Positions 49,131 through 58,693 of a stretch of DNA of 64,000 nucleotides are shown here, one piece after another (within the stretch, counting starts at the first letter, position 1; every line of letters begins with the position of its first letter). Where the stretch lies: assembly GCF_020360975.1 (NCBI RefSeq), contig NW_025408679.1, positions 1,054,001 through 1,118,000 of the forward strand, in the 5' to 3' direction. The notes under the pieces were generated by a model. It made no database searches. It worked only from the letters and a program-made list of their open reading frames with translations, and was not told the origin of the DNA. The stretch is from Hirsutella rhossiliensis. Its lineage: Eukaryota; Ascomycota; Sordariomycetes; Hypocreales; Ophiocordycipitaceae. Made by a program: the position numbers and the translations under genes.

Positions 49131-49290
49131 AGCCGTAGCCTAAACTAGCGGATAAGTGCTGGCTGGTGGTGACTCTTCTTGGCTCTGAGAATGCCCCTAG
49201 GCAAAAGGCATTCCCAGGTTCCCAGCCAGCACCGCGTGGAGGTGAGAGTCGTCGCTGGCCCTCGCTTGCGTACGTTAAGCTGGAAGATAC

Positions 49291-49310
49291 ATGGGCACCC
49301 GGGTGCCCAT
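49291..49310. repeat. Perfect 20-bp palindrome
   Basis: ATGGGCACCCGGGTGCCCAT is its own reverse complement over all 20 bases. The related CACCCTGGGTGCCC follows 10 bases later. Confidence 0.95.
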
Positions 49311-49470
49311 TCAGACGGCGCACCCTGGGTGCCCAAATTACGTCAGCCGCAATACAACCACTGTAAGCGCTGCAACTTTAGCGCGTTTGCGCTTAATCCT
49401 AGTGTGTGCGCCAACCGAAGGATCAGACGATACAAGTGCTGTAAGACAGTTCTTTACGCAAGGCGGCTTG

Positions 49471-49597
49471 CAGCGACCGCGCCACAGCGACCCACCATAC
49501 AGCGCCACAGCGACCCGCCATACAGCGACACCGCGACCCGCCATACAGCGATACAGCGACCCGCCATACAGCGCAGCAATCGCGCCATACAGCGAGG
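49471..49597. repeat. 23-bp minisatellite, about five units
   Basis: Units beginning CAGCG and ending CCGCCATA: 49,500-49,522, 49,523-49,545 and 49,546-49,568 are 23 bp each, with variant units on both sides (49,471-49,499 and 49,569-49,589). No spacers, so not CRISPR. Confidence 0.9.
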
Positions 49598-49733
49598 ACA
49601 CCAAGGGCCGGCGAGCACCAATGACACCCGTTGGCATCTTGCAGCACGTGCCACATGAACTTTCCTGGCCGTGGACTTAAAATAAATCGAATCTGAAGCG
49701 CCTGCCCACTTTAACGTACCGGCAGAGGTTATA

Positions 49734-50015
49734 TTGCGGACATCCTATACTGCCCTGAATGACGATAAGATGCATAGTTGCATTCGCTGCCAGGAGCGTT
49801 GGTTCGATATGAAGCGAAATAGCTCGAAAATCTGCAGTCGCTACATTGGTCGAGATAGGAAGAAAGCCCTCGACGAGCCCTACTTCTTTAGCGCTGCGAA
49901 TAACCTTGACTTTAGGGAAGTCCCCGCCATTCTACCTAATCTAACGATAGTCGAGGAGATGCTTATCGCTAGGGTTCACGTATATGTGAAAGTCTTGCAG
50001 GTGCGTGGCGCTTAA
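49734..50015 (+). CDS. Open N-terminal piece of the Helitron Rep-helicase
   Basis: A 93-codon open frame that is the start of the Helitron protein. It has a Cys cluster (CIRCQERWFD, then ICSRY) and then DEPYFFSAANNLDFREVPAIL and EEMLIARVHVYVKVLQVRG, the conserved N-terminal region of fungal Helitron proteins. The frame is counted from TTG at 49,734; the first in-frame ATG is at 49,770 and upstream codons may be lost. It stops at TAA 50,013-50,015, exactly where the family continues with Gln, and the next codons (YKYRGHVAHFL) keep the reading frame. The stop is thus a C-to-T RIP change rather than the true end. Not a functional gene by itself. Confidence 0.8.
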   Translation: MRTSYTALNDDKMHSCIRCQERWFDMKRNSSKICSRYIGRDRKKALDEPYFFSAANNLDFREVPAILPNLTIVEEMLIARVHVYVKVLQVRGA

Positions 50016-53000
50016 TATAAATATCGCGGTCACGTTGCCCACTTCCTTCGCAATGTTGGCAGGCTCTTTAAAGAGCTCCCAGTCCTACCTAAAGAGCTAG
50101 ATATCGTCCTCCTACGGCCTCCTAATATAGAGGGCGACCCTCGCTTCCGGCAATAGTTTGCTCGCGATTTCCGGGTACGTCGCTTATGCCTGTCGGCCTA
50201 GCTGCATTACCTATAGCGTTACTACCCGGGCTATCGCGATATCGTTGTAAGCCAGAATCGCCTGCAACGAATTCCTCTTAATAGCAGCATAGTTGCTTCT
50301 ATTGCCAGCTAAGTAGCTAATATACCTAACGGCGAGGTCCCCTAAGGCCCCGTTAAGGAGGTTATAGAAGAGGACCCTAGCGATGCCGATATATTAGCGA
50401 TCCTAAATTTATAGGTTACTAATACTAAATTAAACGCTCTATAGTCCCGATTTCTTAATAGTACCCCTAACCCTAAGCGTATAACTAATCTAGAGTATAT
50501 GCCGCGTAGCGCGTAGACTTACTACTAGATGCTACTGCCTTCTATTTATAGGACCCCTATCGACGAATTTAACCGTTTCTAGCCGCTATTAACGCTCGCG
50601 TTCCCTACCCTCTACCCTAATAGTAAGGCCGACTTCGTAGAGCCTCGCTTATAGAGCATCACGTATTAGGACTACCTTAGCTATGCGATAAGATAGTATA
50701 ATAGACGTTTTGCCCGCTATAAGACGTGGCCTTTCGTCGCCCTTAACACGATATTATATACGTAGGCCCGAAAGCGAAGTAACTACTTCGTTAAGCAACG
50801 CGATAGCCGCCGTTAACCCCTTACCCGCGCCGACCTAGAGGAAGCGATAGCTAAGCCTAACGAGCTATAGGCTTAGGCGCTGATCTAGTTAATTACGCGC
50901 TAAGCTATAGTAATTAGGGGCACCCGGCTATATTAGTATAAGTAAAGGAAGGAATTAAAAGTATATGCCTATAATCTAAGTAAGCCTAGCCTTTTCGCTA
51001 CTATAAGTATAGCCGATTACTACTAGGAATCTATATACCGTTATTTACCTCGATTTAATAAGTAGTAAATAGCTCCTAAGGTAGCGCGGATAACTCTATC
51101 CCGGTAACTACTATAGGACAACGCCTATATCGCTGCTTACCGCTTCTATAAGCGTTATACGCTATTTAGGACTATTATCCTAAAGTAGAAGTTTAACCTA
51201 ACGGACTCTTAGGGCTGCTATAAGTAGTAGGGCAGGGGTTCTAGTTACTACCACGGCCTATCTTAGCTAAGTAGCTACCTAGACTTAGATGCCGACAACG
51301 ATTCGTCCTAAGAGCAATTCGCCTATATCTAGGGATATCACGGATCTACTATTAACCTAGAGCTTTAGCGAATATAGGCGCCTAGGGAAGGGAATCCCTT
51401 AATCGGTATTTTATTAGAGTAGCCCCTTACGGTTTAGTTCCTATTAATAGTGGTTAACCGCGTGCAACGCTACCGCTGCAATAACTACTATATATAGCTT
51501 AATAAGCATACTAAGTAGGTAGAGTGCCGCTTTAGATTTCTATACGGATAGCGCCTACTAGCCTCCCTTAAAAAGGTTCTTTATTCTAAGTACTAGAACT
51601 TTAGGGGCGAGAGGAACGATAGCTAGATTAACCACTATAACCGCTTACTTACCGTTGCGTGGCTAGCTAATATAGATATTTCGCCCTATACGAGCCTCTA
51701 GTAGGTAATCGATTACGTAGCTAAATACTGCTCTAAGTCGGAAAAAAAGAGCGAGTCTTTTGCCTAGATCGGGAAGGCCCTAATGCCCCGGGTTAAGGAC
51801 TATAACCCCCTTATTTCCTTTACGTTAAAGCTCCTTAATTAGCTAGTTGCTAAGCGGGATTACTTAAAGTAGGAGGTTAGCTACTTACTCCTCGGCCTAC
51901 CGTTATAGGAAGGCTTACGAACCTACTTATACGTTAACTGCCGTAATCCTAATAAGCATTCCCGCTTCCTCTATATTAACGGCGATAAGGTTAAGGAGGC
52001 CCCTAACGTTTACGAAAAGTATACTTAACGCCCGGAAGCCCTAGCGGACCTATGCTATGTCTCCTTCCTTAAGTGCTAGAATTTCCGTCCTAGGGACCCT
52101 TCTAAGTAGAAGCAATAGCAGCTAGGCAACGTTAACGGTAGGCCTTATATATTAGTTTACTTTCCTCGCTATTAGGCTAATCTAGAGGGTTAATAGTAGC
52201 TAGATTACTGCCGTGAAAAATCCTACTTAAATCCTTCTCTACGTTAATAGTAATAGTAGCACCGGTAAGTCGTTCCTTATTAAGATGCTTTCCTCCTATC
52301 TTTAGGCGGCCGCTCTACCGAATCCTAGCCCTATTTACCGCGTAGCGCTAATAGGCGTTGCGAGTAACTAGATATAGGGCAGCACTATTTATTTATTACT
52401 ACGCCTCTTAGTAGGTAGTGCTTTTACTAACCTTCCCCTAGCCGACGTAGCCGCCCTTTAGTCCCGCCTATAGCACGTTAAATACCTAGTAATCGATAAA
52501 AAGAGTATGCTAGGGATTAAGTAGCTCGCGCGGATCGATTCCTATCTACGATAGGCCTTTCTATAGCGTAGCCTCGAGTTCTTTAGTAGTATAAGCGTCT
52601 TACTTATAGGCGATTCTTTTAGTTACGGTACTACTAGTCTAGTAAAAGCCCCTATATTCGACTAGCACTAGCCTATCTTTATTAAAAAGGAGAGGGCATA
52701 TAGCCTACCAGTTATTTAACCGCACCGTCTTCCTAACTACGGTATAACGCTAGGCTGGTAATAATTAGGCATAGTTCCGTTAGGCGTTATAGGAACTACG
52801 TAAAGTTAAGTTATCTATACTATCCTAGAACCTCCTTAGTAGTCGGGTATAGGCTAGGCTAACGTAGAGCGAGGTTAATAGCTTTAGGGCCGCTTTATAG
52901 GTATATTCTATAAGGGCCCGCGTTAACGAATATAATTACGAGTATATAATATATCTTAACGCCCCGGCAATATAGGTAGAGGCAAAGAATTAGGGTAAGG

Positions 53001-53100
53001 GCGCGGGGTAGGCACTAAGCGATAATACTAGTAATCTCTTTAATAAGTTCCCTATTACTAAGGGCGCTAGGGTAATGCTTACTACTAACCTATAGTAGCT
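49734..53100 (+). mobile_element. Helitron (rolling-circle transposon) Rep-helicase relic
   Basis: Helitron RepHel protein, which nicks and unwinds DNA for rolling-circle transposition. Order on the plus strand: N-terminal region (to 50,150); Helitron-like domain with LNTILYT near 50,745 and PSLFATISIADYY near 50,990; HUH motif at 51,246-51,254, now Tyr-Tyr-His (His-Tyr-His expected); two-tyrosine motif YVAKYCSK with both Tyr intact (51,714-51,716, 51,726-51,728); then the PIF1-type helicase with Walker A NSSTGKS at 52,252-52,272 (GGTGKS expected), Walker B YLVIDKKSML at about 52,482-52,512, LLIGDSF near 52,600, and VMLTTNL at 53,073-53,095. It breaks off there, before the last helicase motifs. 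RIP intensity rises from left to right across the gene. Confidence 0.9.
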
Positions 53101-53117
53101 AGCTAGCTTAGTATAAG

Positions 53118-53200
53118 GAGTATAATTATAACGAAATAGAGAGTAAAGAATAAGGGCTAGTAATATAATTATTAATCTCTAAAGAGCTCCCCTAGCGGCC
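53118..53200. repeat. Short direct repeat, left copy
   Basis: About 75-80 bp aligned with 53,711-53,790 (shared: TATAACGAAATA, GAGTAAA, AGGGCTA, ATCTCTAA, GAGCTCC), same orientation. It brackets the hAT fragment. Confidence 0.6.
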
Positions 53201-53710
53201 TAGCGGGCTATAGTTATCCCTATATCGTTATATAGGTCCTGCCGCGCGTCGCGATCCCTACTTTGGTTTTAGATAACGTAACCTAGGTCTCTAAGCGCGT
53301 GATACCCTAAGAGGAACTTAAACCCTTAAATAACCTCTAAAATATTCCTATAGGAACTAACCTATCCTCTCTTCCGCTTACGCTGCTAACTATTACCTTT
53401 AAGAGTTTTAACTGCATCCTTATAAAAGCCTAGAAGCTTTATAAGATGTTCGAGGACCTCCTAATCTTTAGCAGTTAACTAGTTTTCCTCCTAATAGATT
53501 CGCGGTTCCTTCGCTAATCTCCTTAGCATACTAGTCTTTTTCGATCTATGCTCCTATTCCTACTACTAGCGATGCTTTAAAATAAGCTGCTTAAGGAAAG
53601 GGCGCAGTCTAATAGCGCGCCTAATTATATATAACTAAGACAGCTATCGGGTATCGTTATTAATAATTAGATTAAGTAGCTTCCTCGATCTAGCCTTAGT
53701 ATCTTATAAG

Positions 53711-53790
53711 GCGTATATATATAACGAAATAAAGAGTAAATAACAGGGCTAATAATTTAATTCGTTGATCTCTAACGAGCTCCTCTAAGG
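53711..53790. repeat. Short direct repeat, right copy
   Basis: Partner of 53,118-53,200. Confidence 0.6.
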
Positions 53791-53934
53791 GTTATACTAC
53801 CCTACTTTTATAACTACGAGATGCCTCCTAGCCCCGTGCTTTCTCTAGAATAGTTACTCTAGCTAGTAGTTAGAATTAACTAGCCACCTACCGGAGTTAA
53901 GTACTTTAGGCGCGTAATAGTACCTTCGTGCTAC

Positions 53935-54440
53935 TTAATTCCGACTAGAGCCGTACTTTTCGCGCCGGCGACCCTAGAGTAGCCGTCTAGTCGCTAGAGT
54001 AGCTTCTAATACCGCGACGACCGGTTAGTCGAGATAAAGGTTTCTTCGTCCCTTCGTCTTAATAATTATACCAGGGGCTATTTACTACTAGCGATTCGAC
54101 GATAAGTTCGTCTAAATAGGAGCCGTCGCAACCTACGACGTCCTTCTATAGCTATCGTAATCGCATAAGCGTGGTAGTTATAGGTTCGGCGGCTTACCCC
54201 CTATATTTACCGATAACCCCTTTAAGTCGCGCGAGCACTACGTAGTAAACCCGCTTCTATAATAGACCACCGCCTCCGTCGATATTCTATAGTCCTAACT
54301 AGCCTATAGCTACGATATAAGCTACGGCTATAGGCGATTATCCGGTAATAAACTTAAATAGTTCTCTACTAAAGTACTTAGACTTAACGATACTATATTA
54401 CGATTCCTTAGTATATACCTACTCTAAGAGGGATAGTTTA
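53935..54440. repeat. Dispersed repeat family B, copy 2
   Basis: Same orientation as 23,010-23,530, with the block CGCCGGCGAACC/CGCCGGCGACCC and the shared end TTAGACTTAACGATACTATATTACG. It is less complete than copy 1. Confidence 0.6.
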
Positions 54441-54950
54441 AGAATAGAATAATTAATAATATAGAGCGATATCTAGGGCCGCTATCGAAGATAACCGAAT
54501 AACTTACCTACCTACTACTCTACCGCGTTATTTAGGTACTTAAGTAGATAGTTAAACTTTAAAGGAGGAGAAATAGATCGATTACGATTACGCTAAGGCA
54601 GCTCTTTTAATATTCTTAAGATCTTACTTAATATATTTCTAACTAAATATACGTATTCTAAGTTAAAGTATCTAGTACCTACTATTAAGTAAAGGCCTAT
54701 AGTTTTATTAATAGTAAATAAAATAAAAAGGTTAAACTAGATCTTACTCTTCCTTATTACGATTTAGTTTATATTAATATAAGATCTAGTCTATATTCTT
54801 ATCGCTATTCCCTTATAACTATCGTTATTATTTCTATTTCTTAATTCTATTATATAGTTAATTTTACTCCTTATCCCTTTCGTTGTCGCTCTTATTATAT
54901 ATCGGCTGCTTTTATTCGGCTCTTTCGCCGACTTAAGTAACTTTTATTTT
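54441..54950. other. Unassigned RIP-degraded sequence
   Basis: No motif, repeat or open frame recognised. Confidence 0.3.
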
Positions 54951-55260
54951 ACGGCTCGATGTAAGAGTCTAGGCGTTGCCTAGACAGTTGATAAGTGTGG
55001 TCAATTGACAAGCTAGGCAGCTTAGTCAATTCGTTACCTTTTATCGCGTGCGTGCAACACGCCGTACGTGGCAGAGGGGGGTAGTGGCGCGACCACAGCC
55101 TGTGCCCTCTTGGGTCTACTCTATGACACTCGACCCCCTATCGATACGAATACTCCCGATCTTCCTTTACGGCGCCTATATATAGTATCCGGGAGCGCTC
55201 CGACCTATATAGGTATCGTCCCGCCTAGTTCCGCCGCGAATTGCCTACTTAAAGAATAGG
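54951..55260. other. Small RIP-spared island with hairpins
   Basis: CA/TG are present again from about 54,955 to 55,140. There is a perfect hairpin GTCTAGGC-GTT-GCCTAGAC (54,967-54,985), a palindrome GTCAATTGAC (55,000-55,009) and a third CTAGGCAG word at 55,013. The 63-codon frame at 55,068-55,259 has no recognisable domain. Confidence 0.45.
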
Positions 55261-56300
55261 ATCTAGTAGACCCTTAACGTAGCGATGCGTGCTATCGCCC
55301 CTATCTAGCGTACCACGCCTATTACGGCTCTATTAAATAGTTACGGCCTATACCTAGTATAATAGCGGCTATATAACGCGACCTAAATAGTATTAGTTAA
55401 TTAATAAGAATTATCTAAAGAATAAGAAGTAAGTAAAAGAGCTATAGAGAATTATATAGCTCTTTATATATAAATAAAAGGCTTATTACCTACCTACGTA
55501 TTAGCTATTGCCTAGTAGGTAATAGGGGTTACGTAGTAATATCGCTACTTTATAAGTACTTATTAGTTAAGGTATAGGGCCTATAGTAGCCTAACTAAGT
55601 GTCTTCGCTACTTAGTTAGCCTAAAAAATCTAGTATAACCTAAAAAAGCTAGTATAGTAGGGCCTTTAATTTAGGGTATAAAATTAAGGGAATTTCTACG
55701 CTTTGCTTTATAGTGCCGTTAATACGACTTTAAATAGCTAAATTTTATATATAATTAATAGCTGCGGATTACCTAAAGACGTAAATAATAACGAAAAATA
55801 AAAAAAAGTACGTCTTTAGGCCTATTTAAGAGCTACCGCCGTTTAGTTAAAGAGATAGGAAGATTATATTTATAAGTCTAAATAAACGTATTATATAGTA
55901 ATTTTACCTTTTAAGCGTCTCTAAAAGCTATTTTATCTATATCTATATTCCTAGAGCGTCTACTATATCTTATTATACGATCGGGTGCGCGGTCGAGGGC
56001 ATAGTATACCGACTACCGCTTTAACCGCTACTAACGGCGGCGAGGAGGGTATATTCTCTTATATATCGAGGAAACTATTATCGTCTTTATCGTCGGCGCT
56101 ATCCTTACTATATTTATTAATATCGAGGCCTATAAAATAGGCGGTATCGTTACTACTAGGCAACGACGATATATCTATAAGTAGGCGAGGTTAGGTCGTT
56201 ACGCGCGCCCTAATATCTCTAGTAGAGTTATTTCTCTTCGTAGTATTATAGAAAAAGGAATCCTTAGATAGTTCTTTAAGCTCCTATATAAGGGTATCGT
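55261..56300. other. Unassigned sequence with two inverted repeats
   Basis: Hairpin CTAACTAAGT (55,591-55,600) with ACTTAGTTAG (55,610-55,619), and a 12-bp pair CCTAAAGACGTA (55,772-55,783) with TACGTCTTTAGG (55,809-55,820). These may belong to the end of the pogo-type element to the right, but no matching far end was found. Otherwise nothing is recognisable. Confidence 0.35.
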
Positions 56301-57495
56301 AACTTTACTCTAGAGTATAGAACTTAACGTCTCGTCTCGTAAACGCTAGCTAGGGCTTAAAGTTTAATATCTTAACTCTACTATTAACTAACTACTTCTT
56401 CCTAACTTTATAGTCTTCTTAGATCTTCTATATCTCTCTACGAACTTATTTAAGATATATCCTTATCTCCTAGCGCGTTTAAAGCTAGGTTTACTTTACT
56501 TAGAGCTCCTTATACTCCCGGGTAATATCGGCTATACTAGAGCTCGTAATAAACTCTCCGCGCGGCTTAATAATCTTGCCTCTCTTTATTTAATTCGTAT
56601 ACGCCTAGGTTCGGCTATTTTTATTAGTGCCTATGCCCTAGGAATATAACGCTATCGCGATTAACTCGGTGTTTACTTTCGTAAGAACCTATAAGTTTTC
56701 TCGTAATAGCTAACTTATAAGGGGGCTATACCGTTGCCGGATATTATTAAGGGCATCCGCGGCGACTTAGAAACGCGTCTCTAAGGGTAGGAGCGAGGCG
56801 TACGTAGGATTAATCGGCTACTATTATCGTAGCTGCTCGTAGAGGATCTTAGTAATTACCGGCGCTAGGTCGATAGGAAAGAGGCTTATTTTTTTAAATG
56901 CCGCTATAATATTATACCGCGTAAAGCTAGCCTTATAGACGTCCTAAAAAGCTATAAGAAAGTTAACCCGCGAAAATAATATACTGCCTTCTACGAGCGA
57001 TTTCTAAAGCGCTTTTTAATATACTAACTTTAATAGCTAGAATACCTTAATATTAAGCGGCTATATAATATAGGTAGAATATAGAGGGAAAATAGTAATA
57101 ATAATATTAAATTTAATATAATACTCGGTAAATTTAAGGGTAGTATGCCCTATAAATCTATCTATAATAAGTAACCAGTAGATCCTCTTATCGTTAGGCT
57201 ATTAGTTTAGCGGCGCCTCTACGCGACTTATCCCTATATTAGGGCGCCGAAGATACTCGTTATAGCCGAACTACTCTTTTAGCGACTTTCTTAACCGTTT
57301 TACTTACGCTAACGATGCCTAAGACTAGCGGTTAAAATGCCTTGCCTACTTAAGGTATATCTCTACGTTAGAAAAGCTAGTTAGTAACTAGGTAAACCGT
57401 ACGCCTATTATAATATCGATGCCGGCCTAGTTAGTAGTAGGGTAATATTAGAAAACAAGCTAGGGTAGAAGCGAGTCCCTTACTACGTTAACTAA

Positions 57496-57500
57496 GGCAA
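57496..57500. repeat. Target-site duplication GGCAA, left copy
   Basis: GGCAA flanks the 568-bp element on both sides (57,496-57,500 and 58,069-58,073). This is the clearest of the TSDs because the word is not TA-rich. Confidence 0.85.
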
Positions 57501-58068
57501 TCTTAAGGTATATAAGTAAAAGCGGAATGTTAGGAAATTAAGGAATCACGTAAGACTACGTAATAGAGGGGAAGAAGGAGTATAAGGTAGGATTTTCAAC
57601 GGAATTTATTAGTAGTATATTAGTATATAGAAGAGGTGTTAAAGTTAATAATTCTCTATCTATCTACTAGCGGACATGCTGTCTTATATAGATAATTATA
57701 GCTAAACGGAAGAACCTTTTAGGACTAGATTTAGGCTGCCGTATAGCCCTAAGACTAGGGAATTCCGTAATACCTTAAGTAAATCTAGAAGTATCTTAGT
57801 TCTACTAATATTCGTGTTTAAAGGAGGTTAGTTGTGCCGGTGTTCTTAAGAGGTCTTAGCTAGTATTCTAAGCTAGCTCTATTCCTTCGATTCCCGATTA
57901 TATAATAACCGGCAACCCGTTTAATATATAATAATATATAAAATAACGAGCGAATCTTACTCTATAGGATAAGATTTTATCTATAATTAATATACTACTT
58001 ATTAGCTTATATAATTAAGAGAGTATATTATAGCTGCTTTATTTATAGTAGGAACACCGTTCCTTATA
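57501..58068 (-). mobile_element. 568-bp solo-LTR-like element, copy 4 (reversed)
   Basis: Reverse-oriented copy, again exactly 568 bp (TCTTAAGGTATATAAG at the left, ACCGTTCCTTATA at the right) with a GGCAA duplication. It interrupts the second pogo-type transposase, so it inserted after that element. Confidence 0.85.
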
Positions 58069-58693
58069 GGCAATTACTATATAGGATTCTTAGTTTACTA
58101 GGTCTAAAACTTAGAGCTAGGTGCTCTTAACTCTAGTAGTATATATAATAAGAACTTAGATACGTTCTCGGAGGTATCTAATATATATACCGGCCTCGTC
58201 TTTATTCTAGACCTCTAAACTTTTAATACGGTAGCTAGTAATAATTTCTTATAGCTTTAAGTAGAAAATTTCGACTTCTTCTACCCCCTACGCTTTAAAG
58301 GACTTCTAGGCTTATTTAACTACTTTAAGATACGTCTTAGCGATCGTAGGATAACTCCTACGCTAATTATTAAGCTAACTTAACGAGACCGGGCTAGTAT
58401 TAGGATCTCGACGTATTCTTATTATATTTATAATAGCTTTAAGTTGCTCCCTCGTAGCGGGTATACCGGTGCGTTCTATTTACTATACGTACGTAACTAG
58501 GGCGTTATCTTCGTCCTCTATTAGCGCTAATAAACGCCCTAGAGCACGGGAAAAGGGATTTCTTATAAAATTAATAGCTTTCTATATAGATAAGCTCTTT
58601 ATATTATAATAGATAGCCGTATCTTATACGGAAAGAGGCGTTCTTTTTAGTATTATTATACGACGAATATCGGCTCTAGGGTCGCGACGAGAC

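Larger units (their letters stand above)
49140..49733. other. RIP-spared island upstream of the Helitron ORF
   Basis: GC-rich, with normal CA/TG. It contains a perfect 20-bp palindrome (49,291-49,310), a second hairpin CACCCTGGGTG (49,321-49,331) and a 23-bp minisatellite (49,471-49,597). The many overlapping open frames here are all products of the repeat and the high GC, none with a recognisable domain. It is probably the Helitron 5' non-coding region; Helitron ends leave no duplication, so I cannot place the terminus. Confidence 0.45.
53110..53800 (-). pseudogene. hAT transposase fragment
   Basis: The minus strand reads NNDTR near 53,670 (the DNDTRW landmark of hAT enzymes), then RRAIRLRPFLKQLILKHR, QVLEHLIKLL or close variants, FYKDAVKTLKGN and VIQGFKFLL near 53,350, which follow the usual order of the hAT middle region. 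The catalytic N-terminal half and the C-terminal dimerisation part are missing. It abuts the broken end of the Helitron helicase and is flanked by short direct repeats. It is a different family from the hAT at 38.6-40.9 kb. Confidence 0.7.
56300..58680 (-). pseudogene. Second pogo-type transposase relic, split by a 568-bp element
   Basis: The minus strand of 58,069-58,680 reads the N-terminal half: an Arg/Lys-rich HTH region, REQLKAIINIIRIRRDPN, RRSYPTIAKTYLK, GVEEVEIFYLKL, and EVQNKDEAGIYI, the first catalytic Asp region of DDE_1. After the insertion at 57,501-58,068 the frame resumes leftward with a DDE C-terminal part, including the DVYKASFTRYNIIAAFKK-type block near 56,930 and RILRTP further left. 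It differs clearly from the complete Fot1-type element at 36.3 kb. Terminal inverted repeats were not found; the LINE-C tail begins at 58,694, so its right end may be truncated. Confidence 0.75.

Noticed and set aside
49471..49597. CRISPR array
   Set aside because: Tandem units without spacers, in a fungal transposon context.
49123..49680. Eight overlapping open frames on both strands
   Set aside because: They come from GC-rich DNA and the 23-bp minisatellite, contradict each other and show no domain.
55068..55259. 63-codon open frame
   Set aside because: Starts in the hairpin island and runs into RIP DNA; no homology recognised.
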